The position numbers and the translations under genes are program-made. From contig JAGBHK010000045.1 of assembly GCA_017935565.1 (NCBI GenBank), forward strand, positions 80,728-144,727: DNA of 64,000 nt, read 5' to 3'. This DNA is from Lachnospiraceae bacterium. GTDB lineage: Bacteria; Bacillota; Clostridia; Lachnospirales; Lachnospiraceae. Numbering within the stretch: the first letter of the stretch is position 1; every line of letters begins with the position of its first letter. Below are positions 27,328-35,819 of this stretch, in pieces. The notes below the pieces were generated by a model, which was not told the DNA's origin, did not search any database, and saw only the letters and a list, made by a program, of their open reading frames with translations.

Positions 27328-28806
27328 ATGAATCTTGCTGAAAAAAAGAATGCTGATATTAGTAGAAATAAGACTGCATTGATTGGAATATGTACAATGA
27401 ATGTTGTTATCGCGATAGCATACTTGATGGAGGTAATAAAAGAAACTCGTACGATTTTATCATATTTAATCGTATTGGCGTTGTGCTTGATACCGAGCAT
27501 TATGTCAGTGATTACATATTTGAAGAATAAGGATTCTATATCAGTTAGATATATAAGTGGTATTGGTTTCTCTTTATTGTATACATATGTAATGTTTACA
27601 TCAAAAACTGATTTAGCGTTTTGTTATATTATAGTTGCATTAGTGATTTTGGTTGTGTATGTAGATTTGAAATTTACATCTATTCTAGGGATATATGCAT
27701 TGGTAGTTAATATAGCAGTTATAGTTAAAAAGGTTATTGATGGAACATTTGATACTACAGCGCTTACCAACGCAGAAATTATTGTTGCGTGTTTGTTATT
27801 AACATTTATTTTTATTACAATGGCAGTTAAGAAGATATCTAAAATCAATGAAGCTATTGTTGATAAAGCAGATGAAGCAAGGAATAAATCGGAAGAATTG
27901 CTTGAAAAAACTTTAAATGTTGCAAATTCAATAACAGTAAATATTGAAAATGCAACTAATGAAACAAAGGCATTAAAAATGGCCATTCAAGATACTCAAA
28001 ATGAAATGGAAAAATTAAATTCGGGTACTGATAACACTTTGACAGCTATTCAGTCGCAAAAAGAGAGTACAGAAAAGATAGGATTGCAAATTCAAGGCGT
28101 TGAACAATCAGTTAATTCTATTTTAGATGATGTTCAAAATGCTGAGAATAACCTTAATGAAGGTAATGAAATAATCGAAGATTTATTACATCAGGTGAAG
28201 ATATCTGAAGAGTCAAACGGCTTGGTTTCTGAGGAAATGCAGAAATTAAAAGACTGTACTGACAAGATGCAAGATATTATACAGTTGATTAGTACAGTTG
28301 CCAGACAAACATCTATGTTGGCACTTAATGCTAGCATTGAATCAGCAAGGGCAGGAGAAGCAGGAAGAGGTTTTGCGGTGGTTGCTTCACAGATTTCGAG
28401 CCTTGCAGCACAGACAAATGAAGCGACTACGGATATAAATGGATTGATAGCTAATATTACAGAATCAGTAGGAAGTGTAACAGGGGCAATGGATAAATTG
28501 CTTGAAAGCAGTAGTTTGCAGAATCAATACGTTGAAGAAACGGTTGCTAGTTTTGATAAGATAAGGGAGAATACACAAGGTATTTCATCACAAACTGTTC
28601 AATTGAAGGAGATGGTAGATGTAGTACTAGAAGCCAATGAACAGGTAAGTGTAAGCATTGGAAATGTATCGAATCTTACAGGTGAGATTGTTGATAGTGC
28701 AGATGAAACTTTAGAGTTGTGTAATTCAAATTTAGATAGCATTGCTAAGGTTTCAGATATAATGCATAATCTTGAAGAAACAGCAAAAAAATTGATAAAT
28801 GAATAA
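27328..28806 (+). CDS. Methyl-accepting chemotaxis-type protein without extracellular sensor domain
   Basis: A 492-residue chemoreceptor-like protein. Residues about 15-190 contain six membrane helices with only short loops, so there is no periplasmic ligand domain. A long coiled coil and the signalling tip follow, with the core 'STVARQTSMLALNASIESARAGEAGRGFAVVASQISSLA' (read in parts, about residues 325-365). Such receptors may sense membrane or internal signals. No che or flagellar genes are in the window. It is monocistronic, with its own promoter and terminator. AGGAGG precedes ATG 27328. Confidence 0.93.
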   Translation: MNLAEKKNADISRNKTALIGICTMNVVIAIAYLMEVIKETRTILSYLIVLALCLIPSIMSVITYLKNKDSISVRYISGIGFSLLYTYVMFTSKTDLAFCYIIVALVILVVYVDLKFTSILGIYALVVNIAVIVKKVIDGTFDTTALTNAEIIVACLLLTFIFITMAVKKISKINEAIVDKADEARNKSEELLEKTLNVANSITVNIENATNETKALKMAIQDTQNEMEKLNSGTDNTLTAIQSQKESTEKIGLQIQGVEQSVNSILDDVQNAENNLNEGNEIIEDLLHQVKISEESNGLVSEEMQKLKDCTDKMQDIIQLISTVARQTSMLALNASIESARAGEAGRGFAVVASQISSLAAQTNEATTDINGLIANITESVGSVTGAMDKLLESSSLQNQYVEETVASFDKIRENTQGISSQTVQLKEMVDVVLEANEQVSVSIGNVSNLTGEIVDSADETLELCNSNLDSIAKVSDIMHNLEETAKKLINE

Positions 28807-28814
28807 AAAATATG

Positions 28815-28846
28815 GAAGTGAACACGACGATTGTTCACTTCTTTTG
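28815..28846 (+). terminator. Intrinsic terminator after the chemoreceptor gene
   Basis: GAAGTGAACA, loop CGACGA, TTGTTCACTTC, then a short T-rich tract TTTTGT. Confidence 0.7.
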
Positions 28847-28866
28847 TGAAAATGGAGGATTAAAAA

Positions 28867-31257
28867 ATGAGCAAATGGCAAAGAGTTTATTATCAACCAA
28901 ACCTTCCACTTGGTGAGGATGGAACAAAAGTGACTGCATGTAAGGAACATATTGAATTATCAAAAACTGCAGCAAAAGAAGGTATGGTTCTCTTAAAAAA
29001 TAATGAGGGTGTGTTACCTATCGCGAAAGGTACAAAATTAGCGCTTTTTGGAAAAGGTACTTTTGACTACGTAAAAGGTGGTGGCGGTAGTGGTGATGTT
29101 ACTGTCTCATACATAAGAAATCTTTATGAGGGTTTTAAGGGCCTTGGGGATGTTGTAGAAATCTATGAGGAATTATGTGATTTTTATCGTGAAGATGTAA
29201 AGAAGCAGTATGCGGATAATAAGGAACCTGGAATGACGAAGGAACCTAATATTTCCGATGAAATGTGTGAAAAAGCAAGAAATTTCACAGATACTGCCGT
29301 AATTACTATTTGCCGTTTTTCAGGAGAAGGTTGGGATAGAAAATCCACATATGATAAAAAAGAAGATAATGCGGATGAACTCTTTGAAAATGGCGATTTT
29401 TACTTGTCTAATGCTGAAACGGCTATGGTAGAACAGGTCAAAAAATATTTTGACAAAATTATTGTAGTTCTCAATGTAGGCGGAATGGTTGACAGTGAAT
29501 GGTTTATTAATGATGAAAAGATTAAATCGGTTTTGGTTGCATGGCAAGGCGGAATTGAAGGCGGTAGTGCAACTGCAGAGTTGTTGTGCGGTATTGGTAA
29601 TCCATGTGGAAAATTGGTTGACACATTTGCTAAAAGATTAGAGGATTATCCTTCCTCATACAACTTCCATGAATCTGAGGATTATGTGGATTATACCGAA
29701 GATATATATGTAGGATATAGATATTTTGAGACAATCAATGGTGCAAGTGAAAAGGTAAATTATCCATTTGGTTATGGTTTGTCATACACGAAATTTTCTT
29801 GGTCTGTAACTTCTGCATATGAGGAAAAAGGTAAAATTAATGTTAATGTAAATGTTACAAATACTGGAGATGTAGCAGGTAAAGAAGTTATTCAAATATA
29901 TGTAGGTGCACCGCAAGGCGTGCTTGGAAAAGCAAGAAAAAGTCTTGTTGCTTTTGATAAGACAAAATTGCTTGAAAGTGGTGAAAGTCAGCAATTGACC
30001 TTGACATTTGATGTAAACTCAATGGCATCTTATGACGACCTTGGTAAGGTGTGTAAATCTGCTTATGTACTTGAAAAAGGCGACTATGAGTTTTATTTAG
30101 GAAATTCAGTGAGAGATGCAGAAAAGATAGATTATGTGTATAGTTTAACTGACAATGTAATTGTGGAACAATTATCTGCTAAATTGGTGCCAACATCATT
30201 GAGTAAGAGAATGCTTGCGGATGGAAGTTTTGAAGAATTGCCAATGTCTACGCCAAATGACCCAAATGCCACAGAATTTGTGAGAATGACTAATGAAGAG
30301 GCTGATGGTCTTATTCCTGATACAAGATATGTGAAGGGAATGTATTGCTGGGGCGCGCCTGAAAGAATGAGAAAAATGGATTTTCTTGATGTGTACGAAG
30401 AAAAAATGTCTGTCGATGAATTTTTAAGTAAAATGTCAGATGAGGATGTTGCACATTTACTTGGCGGACAGCCAAATACTGGTGTTGCCAATGTTTTCGG
30501 TATTGGAAATATGCCAGAATATAAGATTCCAAACATTATGACAGCGGATGGTCCTGCGGGACTTAGAATTCAACCACAATGTGGTATTAATACAACAGCA
30601 TTTCCTTGTTCTACACAGGTGGCATGTACATGGAATAGGGAACTTGCTTATAAAATAGGTGAGGCAGGAGCAAAGGAAGTTAAGGAAAACAATATCGCAA
30701 TGTGGCTTACACCTGCTATAAATATACATAGAAGCCCTTTATGTGGTAGAAATTTTGAATATTATTCAGAAGACCCATTTGTGGCAGGTACAATGGCTGG
30801 CGAAATGGTTAAGGGTATTCAGTCGCAGCACATTTCAGCGTCAGTTAAGCATTTTGCATTAAATAATAAGGAAACTAACCGTAAAGATAGTGATTCTAGA
30901 GTATCAGAAAGAGCTGCTAGAGAGATTTATCTTAAGGCTTTTGAAATTATTGTTAAGAATGCAAAGCCATGGTGTATTATGTCTTCATATAATATAATTA
31001 ATGGACATCGTGCTTCTGAAAACAAGGAACTTCTTACAGATATATTGCGTGAAGAATGGGGCTACGAAGGTATGGTTACTACTGACTGGTGGGCGTATTC
31101 AGAGCATTACAAGGAAGTATTGGCTGGCAATGATGTAAAAATGGCCTGTGGTTTCCCACAAAGGCTTAAAGAAGCTTTGGATAAAGGATTGATAACAAGA
31201 GCAGACATGGATAAATGTGCAAAAAGAGTGCTCGAGTTAATATTGAAGATTGATTAA
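28867..31257 (+). CDS. GH3 beta-glycosidase with swapped domain order
   Basis: A 796-residue cytoplasmic enzyme of glycoside hydrolase family 3. The usual C-terminal alpha/beta-sandwich comes first (residues about 30-270), then a fibronectin-like domain (about 300-410), and the catalytic TIM barrel last (about 500-796). The barrel shows 'MTADGPAGLR', 'KHFALNNKETNR', 'SRVSERAAREIYL' and the nucleophile Asp740 in 'TTDWWAYSEH'. The same reversed order is known from Butyrivibrio fibrisolvens and Ruminococcus albus beta-glucosidases. There is no signal peptide, so it acts on imported oligosaccharides. Glucosidase or xylosidase specificity is not clear from sequence. Confidence 0.93.
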   Translation: MSKWQRVYYQPNLPLGEDGTKVTACKEHIELSKTAAKEGMVLLKNNEGVLPIAKGTKLALFGKGTFDYVKGGGGSGDVTVSYIRNLYEGFKGLGDVVEIYEELCDFYREDVKKQYADNKEPGMTKEPNISDEMCEKARNFTDTAVITICRFSGEGWDRKSTYDKKEDNADELFENGDFYLSNAETAMVEQVKKYFDKIIVVLNVGGMVDSEWFINDEKIKSVLVAWQGGIEGGSATAELLCGIGNPCGKLVDTFAKRLEDYPSSYNFHESEDYVDYTEDIYVGYRYFETINGASEKVNYPFGYGLSYTKFSWSVTSAYEEKGKINVNVNVTNTGDVAGKEVIQIYVGAPQGVLGKARKSLVAFDKTKLLESGESQQLTLTFDVNSMASYDDLGKVCKSAYVLEKGDYEFYLGNSVRDAEKIDYVYSLTDNVIVEQLSAKLVPTSLSKRMLADGSFEELPMSTPNDPNATEFVRMTNEEADGLIPDTRYVKGMYCWGAPERMRKMDFLDVYEEKMSVDEFLSKMSDEDVAHLLGGQPNTGVANVFGIGNMPEYKIPNIMTADGPAGLRIQPQCGINTTAFPCSTQVACTWNRELAYKIGEAGAKEVKENNIAMWLTPAINIHRSPLCGRNFEYYSEDPFVAGTMAGEMVKGIQSQHISASVKHFALNNKETNRKDSDSRVSERAAREIYLKAFEIIVKNAKPWCIMSSYNIINGHRASENKELLTDILREEWGYEGMVTTDWWAYSEHYKEVLAGNDVKMACGFPQRLKEALDKGLITRADMDKCAKRVLELILKID

Positions 31258-31289
31258 AGACAGTATTAATTAGCGAAGGGTAAAGAATT

Positions 31290-33074
31290 ATGAATTATAA
31301 AATTGAAGAAGGTTTATTAATAATTGATAATGATGGTGTGGAATATAGATTTGATGCCCATGGTGAAAAACCTCGTCCGTCTATGTTGGGATTAGGTATA
31401 AGTGCTGGTGGAAAGCATTGGTCAAATCGTGACCCTGAAATTAAATTAGAAAAACATTCAAGTGTGCAGGATGTTACGTTGGGAAATGACCTTGTTGCTT
31501 GGTATATTCAAGAGTTTATTCCAGATGGAATAGATTACAAAATCAGCAAAAATGCAAAAATATATATAGGCGTGTTAAGTACTGGTGAACATAAACTTAT
31601 CTATAAAGGCGAGTGTTATGGTGATATGTGCTTTGATGATAGAATCTTGTATTTTAATATGGGGAACAAGATAGCATCTGTCAATGTTGATAACGGAGAA
31701 GTTCAGGTATTATTTAAACATTCTGGGATAAAGAAAAATGGAACTGAACTAAAAGTAACGGATAAACGTATCTTTTATACCCATTGGACAAAGGATAAGA
31801 ATTATTTGATGTGGTATGATAGACAAACAAAAGAAATTATTAATCCGCATATCGATACATATAAGTATTATATACTTGATGATAACACAATCATATTTCA
31901 GTCGTTGTATCATACTTGGATATGTGATATGCAAGATATGAAAAAGAGCAGATTTTTTTCATCCAAAAAGAGAACAGAAATACTTAAGTTAATTTGTAAT
32001 CAGTTAGAAATACCTCTTGAAAATTATAAGCAAGAGTTAAATATTGAATTAAAAGATTTTAATGAGGGAAGGTTATATTTTAAATGTGAATCTAGGTATG
32101 AATCAGTAGAGCAAGAACTTTTATACGATGAGAATAAGTGGGATGCATTTGGCAAAATGTTACCATTTCATATAGAAGCGGAGGCCTCTTGCGATACGAA
32201 AACTGATAATATAAGCGTAAAATTGCCAGAAAATACAGTAAGTGTATTGATCGAAAATACGACAACACATCCACAACTAAAAGCTGAACATGGGCTTAGT
32301 CTGGCAATATATTATAAATGTAGATTGTATATATTGGATACTGGCTCTTCAGGGGACTTTTTTGAAAATGCCAGAAGGATGAGTATATATGCAAGAAGAA
32401 GTGAGATGGTTGTATTATCTCATGGGCATTATGACCATGCAGGTGGATTGCAGACGTTATTTGGAGAGGAAAAAGATGTATATGTATGTGCAATGAAGTC
32501 TGCGATACAAAAATATTATTCTGGTTCTGGTGGGAATATTCATGAGATAGGAATACCTCAAGATATTATTGACGAGTATGGAGATAGATTTATATTTATC
32601 GAGGAAAATGTAAAAATTGGAAGAGATATATATTTGATACCACATGCTACCAAAAATTTGAATAAAATTGGTGAGAAAGCAAAGCTTTACAAAATGGTTA
32701 ATGATGAACTTGTGCCAGATGATTTCTCGCATGAACTAAGCCTAGTACTTGACTCTGAAAAAGGACTTATAATATTTAACAGTTGTTCGCATGCGGGAAT
32801 TGTAAATATAATAAAAGAAATAAGAGAGTTATGGCCTGACGAGAAAATATATGCTTTCTTTGGTGGCCTCCACATGAAAGGAAAATGTGGCGATGAAATA
32901 ATTTGCACATTTTCGGAAGAAGAGATAAAAGAAATAGCTGAGTATTTAAATTCGGTTGGTTTACAAAAACTATATACTGGACATTGTACGGGCGAACCGG
33001 CGGTTAAATTATTAAAGAAATATTTAGGAGATAAGGTGGAGGTAATGTCCACAGGAATGAGAATATGTATTTAG
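31290..33074 (+). CDS. Propeller-like domain fused to metallo-beta-lactamase-fold hydrolase
   Basis: A 594-residue soluble protein. Residues about 1-310 have repeating beta-blade patterns ('YIGVLSTGEHKLIYKGECYGDMCFDDRILYFNMGNKIASVN', read in parts), like DUF5050-type propellers. Residues about 315-594 form a metallo-beta-lactamase domain: metal motif H378-G-H380-Y-D382-H383 within 'VLSHGHYDHAGGLQ', later 'NSCSHAGIVNI' and 'TGHCTGEPA'. This second part resembles the group annotated as dihydropterin-linked phosphate synthase-like hydrolases. I know no protein with this combination. It overlaps the next gene by ten bases. Confidence 0.75.
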   Translation: MNYKIEEGLLIIDNDGVEYRFDAHGEKPRPSMLGLGISAGGKHWSNRDPEIKLEKHSSVQDVTLGNDLVAWYIQEFIPDGIDYKISKNAKIYIGVLSTGEHKLIYKGECYGDMCFDDRILYFNMGNKIASVNVDNGEVQVLFKHSGIKKNGTELKVTDKRIFYTHWTKDKNYLMWYDRQTKEIINPHIDTYKYYILDDNTIIFQSLYHTWICDMQDMKKSRFFSSKKRTEILKLICNQLEIPLENYKQELNIELKDFNEGRLYFKCESRYESVEQELLYDENKWDAFGKMLPFHIEAEASCDTKTDNISVKLPENTVSVLIENTTTHPQLKAEHGLSLAIYYKCRLYILDTGSSGDFFENARRMSIYARRSEMVVLSHGHYDHAGGLQTLFGEEKDVYVCAMKSAIQKYYSGSGGNIHEIGIPQDIIDEYGDRFIFIEENVKIGRDIYLIPHATKNLNKIGEKAKLYKMVNDELVPDDFSHELSLVLDSEKGLIIFNSCSHAGIVNIIKEIRELWPDEKIYAFFGGLHMKGKCGDEIICTFSEEEIKEIAEYLNSVGLQKLYTGHCTGEPAVKLLKKYLGDKVEVMSTGMRICI

Positions 33075-33592
33075 TTTCAATATATTTTGATGAAAAAACT
33101 GAAAAATGGATAAGAAAATACATAAGCGATGTGGCTAAAAAAACTAATAACACCTTTATGGTTAACAATAATGTTCCGCCGCATATAACTATTGCTGCAT
33201 TTGAAACTGACAAAGTAGATGATGTAATTAGTAAGATGGAAAGTGTGAAAAATGGCATAAAAAGCGGAAGTATTACATGGGCTTCGGTGGCTACATTTTT
33301 ACCGTCAGTTATTTATTTGGCGCCTATATTGAATGAATATTTGCATGGGTTATCGGTAAATGTTAATAATGTTATTAGCAGTGTGGATGGTGTGAAATTG
33401 AGTGATAAATATCAACCATTTAATTGGATACCGCACACAACTATTGGAAAAAAACTTGCTAAAGAAGAAATGAAAATTGCATTTGAGGTTTTGCAAAATT
33501 CCTTTGGTATGTTTGATGGCAGAGTTGTAAAGATTGGAGTTGCTAAAACCAATCCATATGAAGAAATATTTAATTGGGAATTGAGAGAATGA
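33065..33592 (+). CDS. 2H phosphoesterase / 2'-5' RNA ligase-like protein
   Basis: A 175-residue member of the 2H superfamily, with both catalytic HxT motifs: 'PPHITIAAFE' (about residue 38) and 'IPHTTIGKKL' (about residue 120). Such enzymes act on 2',3'-cyclic or 2'-5'-linked phosphates in RNA or nucleotides. It overlaps the preceding gene by ten bases and the next by four (ATGA), so the three are one translationally coupled unit. Confidence 0.82.
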   Translation: MYLVSIYFDEKTEKWIRKYISDVAKKTNNTFMVNNNVPPHITIAAFETDKVDDVISKMESVKNGIKSGSITWASVATFLPSVIYLAPILNEYLHGLSVNVNNVISSVDGVKLSDKYQPFNWIPHTTIGKKLAKEEMKIAFEVLQNSFGMFDGRVVKIGVAKTNPYEEIFNWELRE

Positions 33593-34560
33593 TGAAACTA
33601 AAACACAAACAAATACTGGTAAATACAATAAAAATAGTTTTGGCAGCAGTGATATCTATATTGGTTGCACATTTTATAGGCCTTAATTATGCAATATCAA
33701 CAGGTATTGTCGCAATGCTTACGATACAGCCAACAAAAAGGGAAACCATTGAGACGGCGATTGGAAGATTTGTGGCATTTATTATAGCGCTTATCATTGC
33801 TTTTATAAGTTTTAAACTTTTTGGTTTTACAATATTTGCATTCTTTGTTTATTTGTTGTTTTTTGTGGTTGTGTGCCAAATATTTGGATGGACAAGTGCT
33901 ATGACAATGAATTCCGTGTTGATATCGCACTTTGTATCTGCTAAAGATATGGGAATGGCCACGGTTATTAATGAAGTTTTGATATTTGTTATCGGTGTAG
34001 GTACTGGTATTATTGCAAATATGCATCTTAGAAAAAATGTTGATTATATTGAAGAACTAAAAGAGACAACAGATGAACATATTAAAACAATTCTTAAGCA
34101 AATGGCCAACGGAATTGTAGACCACAATGTATCTGAAGATAATAATGAATTATTTTTTGAACTTCGAAATCATATTAGAAATGCTAAAAATGTTGCAGAA
34201 GAAAACTATAAGAATCAGTTGAGACGAAATGATATATTTGATTTAGAGTATATTAGAATGCGCGACAGGCAGTATCATGTTTTAGTTGAAATGTATAAGT
34301 TTGCAAGACATTTGGATGCAACACCACATACAGCCAAAAAACTATCGGATTTTATGCTTGAAATGTCGGTTTCTTACCACAGGGATAATACTTGCGAAGT
34401 TTTAATGGAACATTTTGTGGAAATGGATAAATATATGAAAGCCGCACCATTGCCAGTTGAACGAAATGAGTTTGAAAATAGAGCAACATTGTTTGGGCTT
34501 ATGAGGCATATGGAAGAATTTTTACAGTTAAAGATGGATTTTGTAAAGAAATTTATGTAA
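33589..34560 (+). CDS. Aromatic acid exporter-like membrane protein (ArAE/DUF939)
   Basis: A 323-residue protein with about six N-terminal membrane helices (residues about 10-150) and a helical cytoplasmic C-terminal domain of about 170 residues. The pattern 'AAVISILVAHFIGLNYAISTGIVAMLTIQPTKRETI' (read in parts) is that of Firmicutes ArAE_1/DUF939 proteins, remote relatives of FUSC/AaeB exporters. ATG 33589 overlaps the previous stop as ATGA. Transport substrate is unknown. Confidence 0.85.
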   Translation: MMKLKHKQILVNTIKIVLAAVISILVAHFIGLNYAISTGIVAMLTIQPTKRETIETAIGRFVAFIIALIIAFISFKLFGFTIFAFFVYLLFFVVVCQIFGWTSAMTMNSVLISHFVSAKDMGMATVINEVLIFVIGVGTGIIANMHLRKNVDYIEELKETTDEHIKTILKQMANGIVDHNVSEDNNELFFELRNHIRNAKNVAEENYKNQLRRNDIFDLEYIRMRDRQYHVLVEMYKFARHLDATPHTAKKLSDFMLEMSVSYHRDNTCEVLMEHFVEMDKYMKAAPLPVERNEFENRATLFGLMRHMEEFLQLKMDFVKKFM

Positions 34561-34584
34561 TTAGTATTAGGAGAAACGAAAAAA

Positions 34585-35043
34585 ATGAAACTTACAACTC
34601 TTTGTTATATTGAAAAAGATGATAAATACCTTATGCTTCATAGAGTGAAGAAGGAAAATGATGTAAACCATGATAAATGGATTGGAGTAGGTGGGAAATT
34701 TGAAAGGGATGAAACACCTGAAGAATGCTTGCTTCGCGAAGTTAAGGAGGAAACAGGACTTACGCTTACAAAGTTTGCTTATCGTGGATTGATTACATTT
34801 ATATCTAATGAATGGGAAACTGAGTATATGCATTTGTTTACTGCAAGTGAGTATGAGGGTGAGTTGACCTTGTGTGATGAAGGTGAACTTGTTTGGGTAA
34901 AAAAATCCGAATTAATGAATCTCTCATTGTGGGAGGGAGACAAGATTTTCCTGAAGAGATTGGAGGAAAGCAAGGATTTCTTTACCTTGAAGCTTAGATA
35001 TGAAGGGGATGAGTTGGTGGAAAGTAAGATGTGGGAATATTAA
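34585..35043 (+). CDS. Nudix hydrolase, MutT/8-oxo-dGTPase type
   Basis: A 152-residue Nudix protein. The Nudix box runs from 'GGKFERDETPEECLLREVKEETGL' (residues about 38-61, read in parts) with the essential Glu triad. The 'NHDKWIGVGGKFE' lead-in and the C-terminal 'FVW..DKIFLKRLEE'-like region resemble the MTH1/YvcI group that cleans oxidised nucleotides. A weak purine-rich site precedes ATG 34585. It is the last gene before the ncRNA locus; no clear terminator lies after it. Confidence 0.92.
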   Translation: MKLTTLCYIEKDDKYLMLHRVKKENDVNHDKWIGVGGKFERDETPEECLLREVKEETGLTLTKFAYRGLITFISNEWETEYMHLFTASEYEGELTLCDEGELVWVKKSELMNLSLWEGDKIFLKRLEESKDFFTLKLRYEGDELVESKMWEY

Positions 35044-35085
35044 TGCGTAGGAACAATAAAAGGATAAAAATGAATTAAAAGGATG

Positions 35086-35114
35086 TTGACAGAACTTTAA
35101 TCATCAAATATACT
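35086..35114 (+). promoter_or_regulatory. Near-consensus promoter of an RNA gene
   Basis: TTGACA (35086-35091), 17-base spacer, TATACT (35109-35114). This is the strongest sigma-A-type promoter seen in the window. It points at a stretch that has no coding frame until 35355. Confidence 0.85.
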
Positions 35115-35120
35115 AGATAT

Positions 35121-35308
35121 AGGAGAAGCGTGCTTCTCTAGGTGGGCTAACACCATAATCTGAAATTGGGGACCACGAAAGTGGATGTTGACGAGCAACA
35201 CTAAAACTCGATTTGCGACCACGAAAGTGGATGTTGGCAGACAACACTAAAATTAGCCAGATTGGAGAGAATATGTAACACAATGGTGCTACTTTCTCTC
35301 CTTTTTTT
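35121..35308 (+). ncRNA. Structured RNA of unknown family with two copies of a hairpin module
   Basis: From the promoter to a T-run, the sequence folds by eye into: hairpin GAGAAG-CGTG-CTTCTC; hairpin GGTG-GGCTAA-CACC; then twice a 36-base module made of CCAC-GAAA-GTGG, hairpin TGTTG-(5 nt)-CAACA and the A-rich tail CTAAAA (35171-35206 and 35217-35252); then the terminator. The loop of the first module (CGAG, 35192-35195) can pair with CTCG right after its tail (35207-35210), an H-type pseudoknot. The GGCTAA loop (35145-35150) can pair with TTAGCC after the second tail (35253-35258). I match it to no known family. It may be a free small RNA or a leader controlling the 67-aa gene downstream. 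Confidence 0.65.
35264..35308 (+). terminator. Intrinsic terminator of the structured RNA
   Basis: GGAGAGA (35264-35270) pairs with TCTCTCC, the apical part has GTA.CAC/GTG.TAC, and seven T residues follow. It lies directly upstream of the 67-aa gene, so it could also act as an attenuator. Confidence 0.85.
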
Positions 35309-35354
35309 GTGTGGAAAAGGAGTATATGAAGTTTTTATAAGGAGGCAGGAATAT

Positions 35355-35558
35355 ATGTTTAAATATACATTATTACATAATATAAAGGAATTAACTATGA
35401 ATCCCTCGCAAGTATTAGCCGTTTTTTCTAAAGATAAAAGCGAAGTAAAATATAAAACAATTCGTCATGTGGCAAAAGGGATTAATTTGTTTAATATAAA
35501 CTTACCGCAGCAAATAAAGGAAAAACTATCATTAGAACAGTATATTCCTAAATCATAA
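35355..35558 (+). CDS. Small hypothetical protein, 67 aa
   Basis: A basic 67-residue protein without membrane segment or recognisable motif. ATG 35355 has a strong AAGGAGG site nine bases before it. A longer open frame running back to 35262 would start with TTG inside the terminator hairpin and is unlikely. It comes 47 bases after the T-run of the structured RNA. If that RNA is a switch, this is the gene it would control. Function unknown. Confidence 0.55.
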   Translation: MFKYTLLHNIKELTMNPSQVLAVFSKDKSEVKYKTIRHVAKGINLFNINLPQQIKEKLSLEQYIPKS

Positions 35559-35642
35559 AAGTAAATGAATATAAATCTATGGTAATGTTTAAAAACTAAT
35601 GATATAATACAGAATATGTTAATATTGTGAGGAGATATTCTT

Positions 35643-35819
35643 ATGAAATATAAGATTTTAGCGTCATGCTTGGGATGCAAACAGTGTTTTCGCATCTGTC
35701 CAGTAGGGGCGATTACAAAGGGACCAATGAAAATTAATGATGATAAGTGTATAAAATGTGGTGAGTGTTTTAGGAGATGTCCAAGCAAGAAAATAATTGA
35801 GGTGAAGGAAAATGTGTGA
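35643..35819 (+). CDS. Small two-cluster [4Fe-4S] ferredoxin
   Basis: A 58-residue protein with two classic binding motifs: Cys9-Cys12-Cys15-Cys19-Pro ('CLGCKQCFRICP') and Cys36-Cys39-Cys42-Cys46-Pro ('CIKCGECFRRCP'). It therefore carries two [4Fe-4S] clusters for low-potential electron transfer. The start ATG 35643 follows GAGGAG (spacing about nine); TATAAT at 35603-35608 may be its -10 box. Its last codons overlap the start of the HIT-Nudix gene (ATG 35812), so both are co-translated. It is close to the size of clostridial ferredoxins. Confidence 0.88.
   Translation: MKYKILASCLGCKQCFRICPVGAITKGPMKINDDKCIKCGECFRRCPSKKIIEVKENV

Noticed and set aside
35326-35340. Four-codon open frame with its own ribosome site (ATGAAGTTTTTATAA)
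   Set aside because: Too short to argue for a leader peptide without conservation data; could be chance in A/T-rich sequence.
35262-35558. Longer 98-aa version of the 67-aa gene
   Set aside because: Its TTG start lies inside the terminator stem and lacks a ribosome site; ATG 35355 has AAGGAGG.
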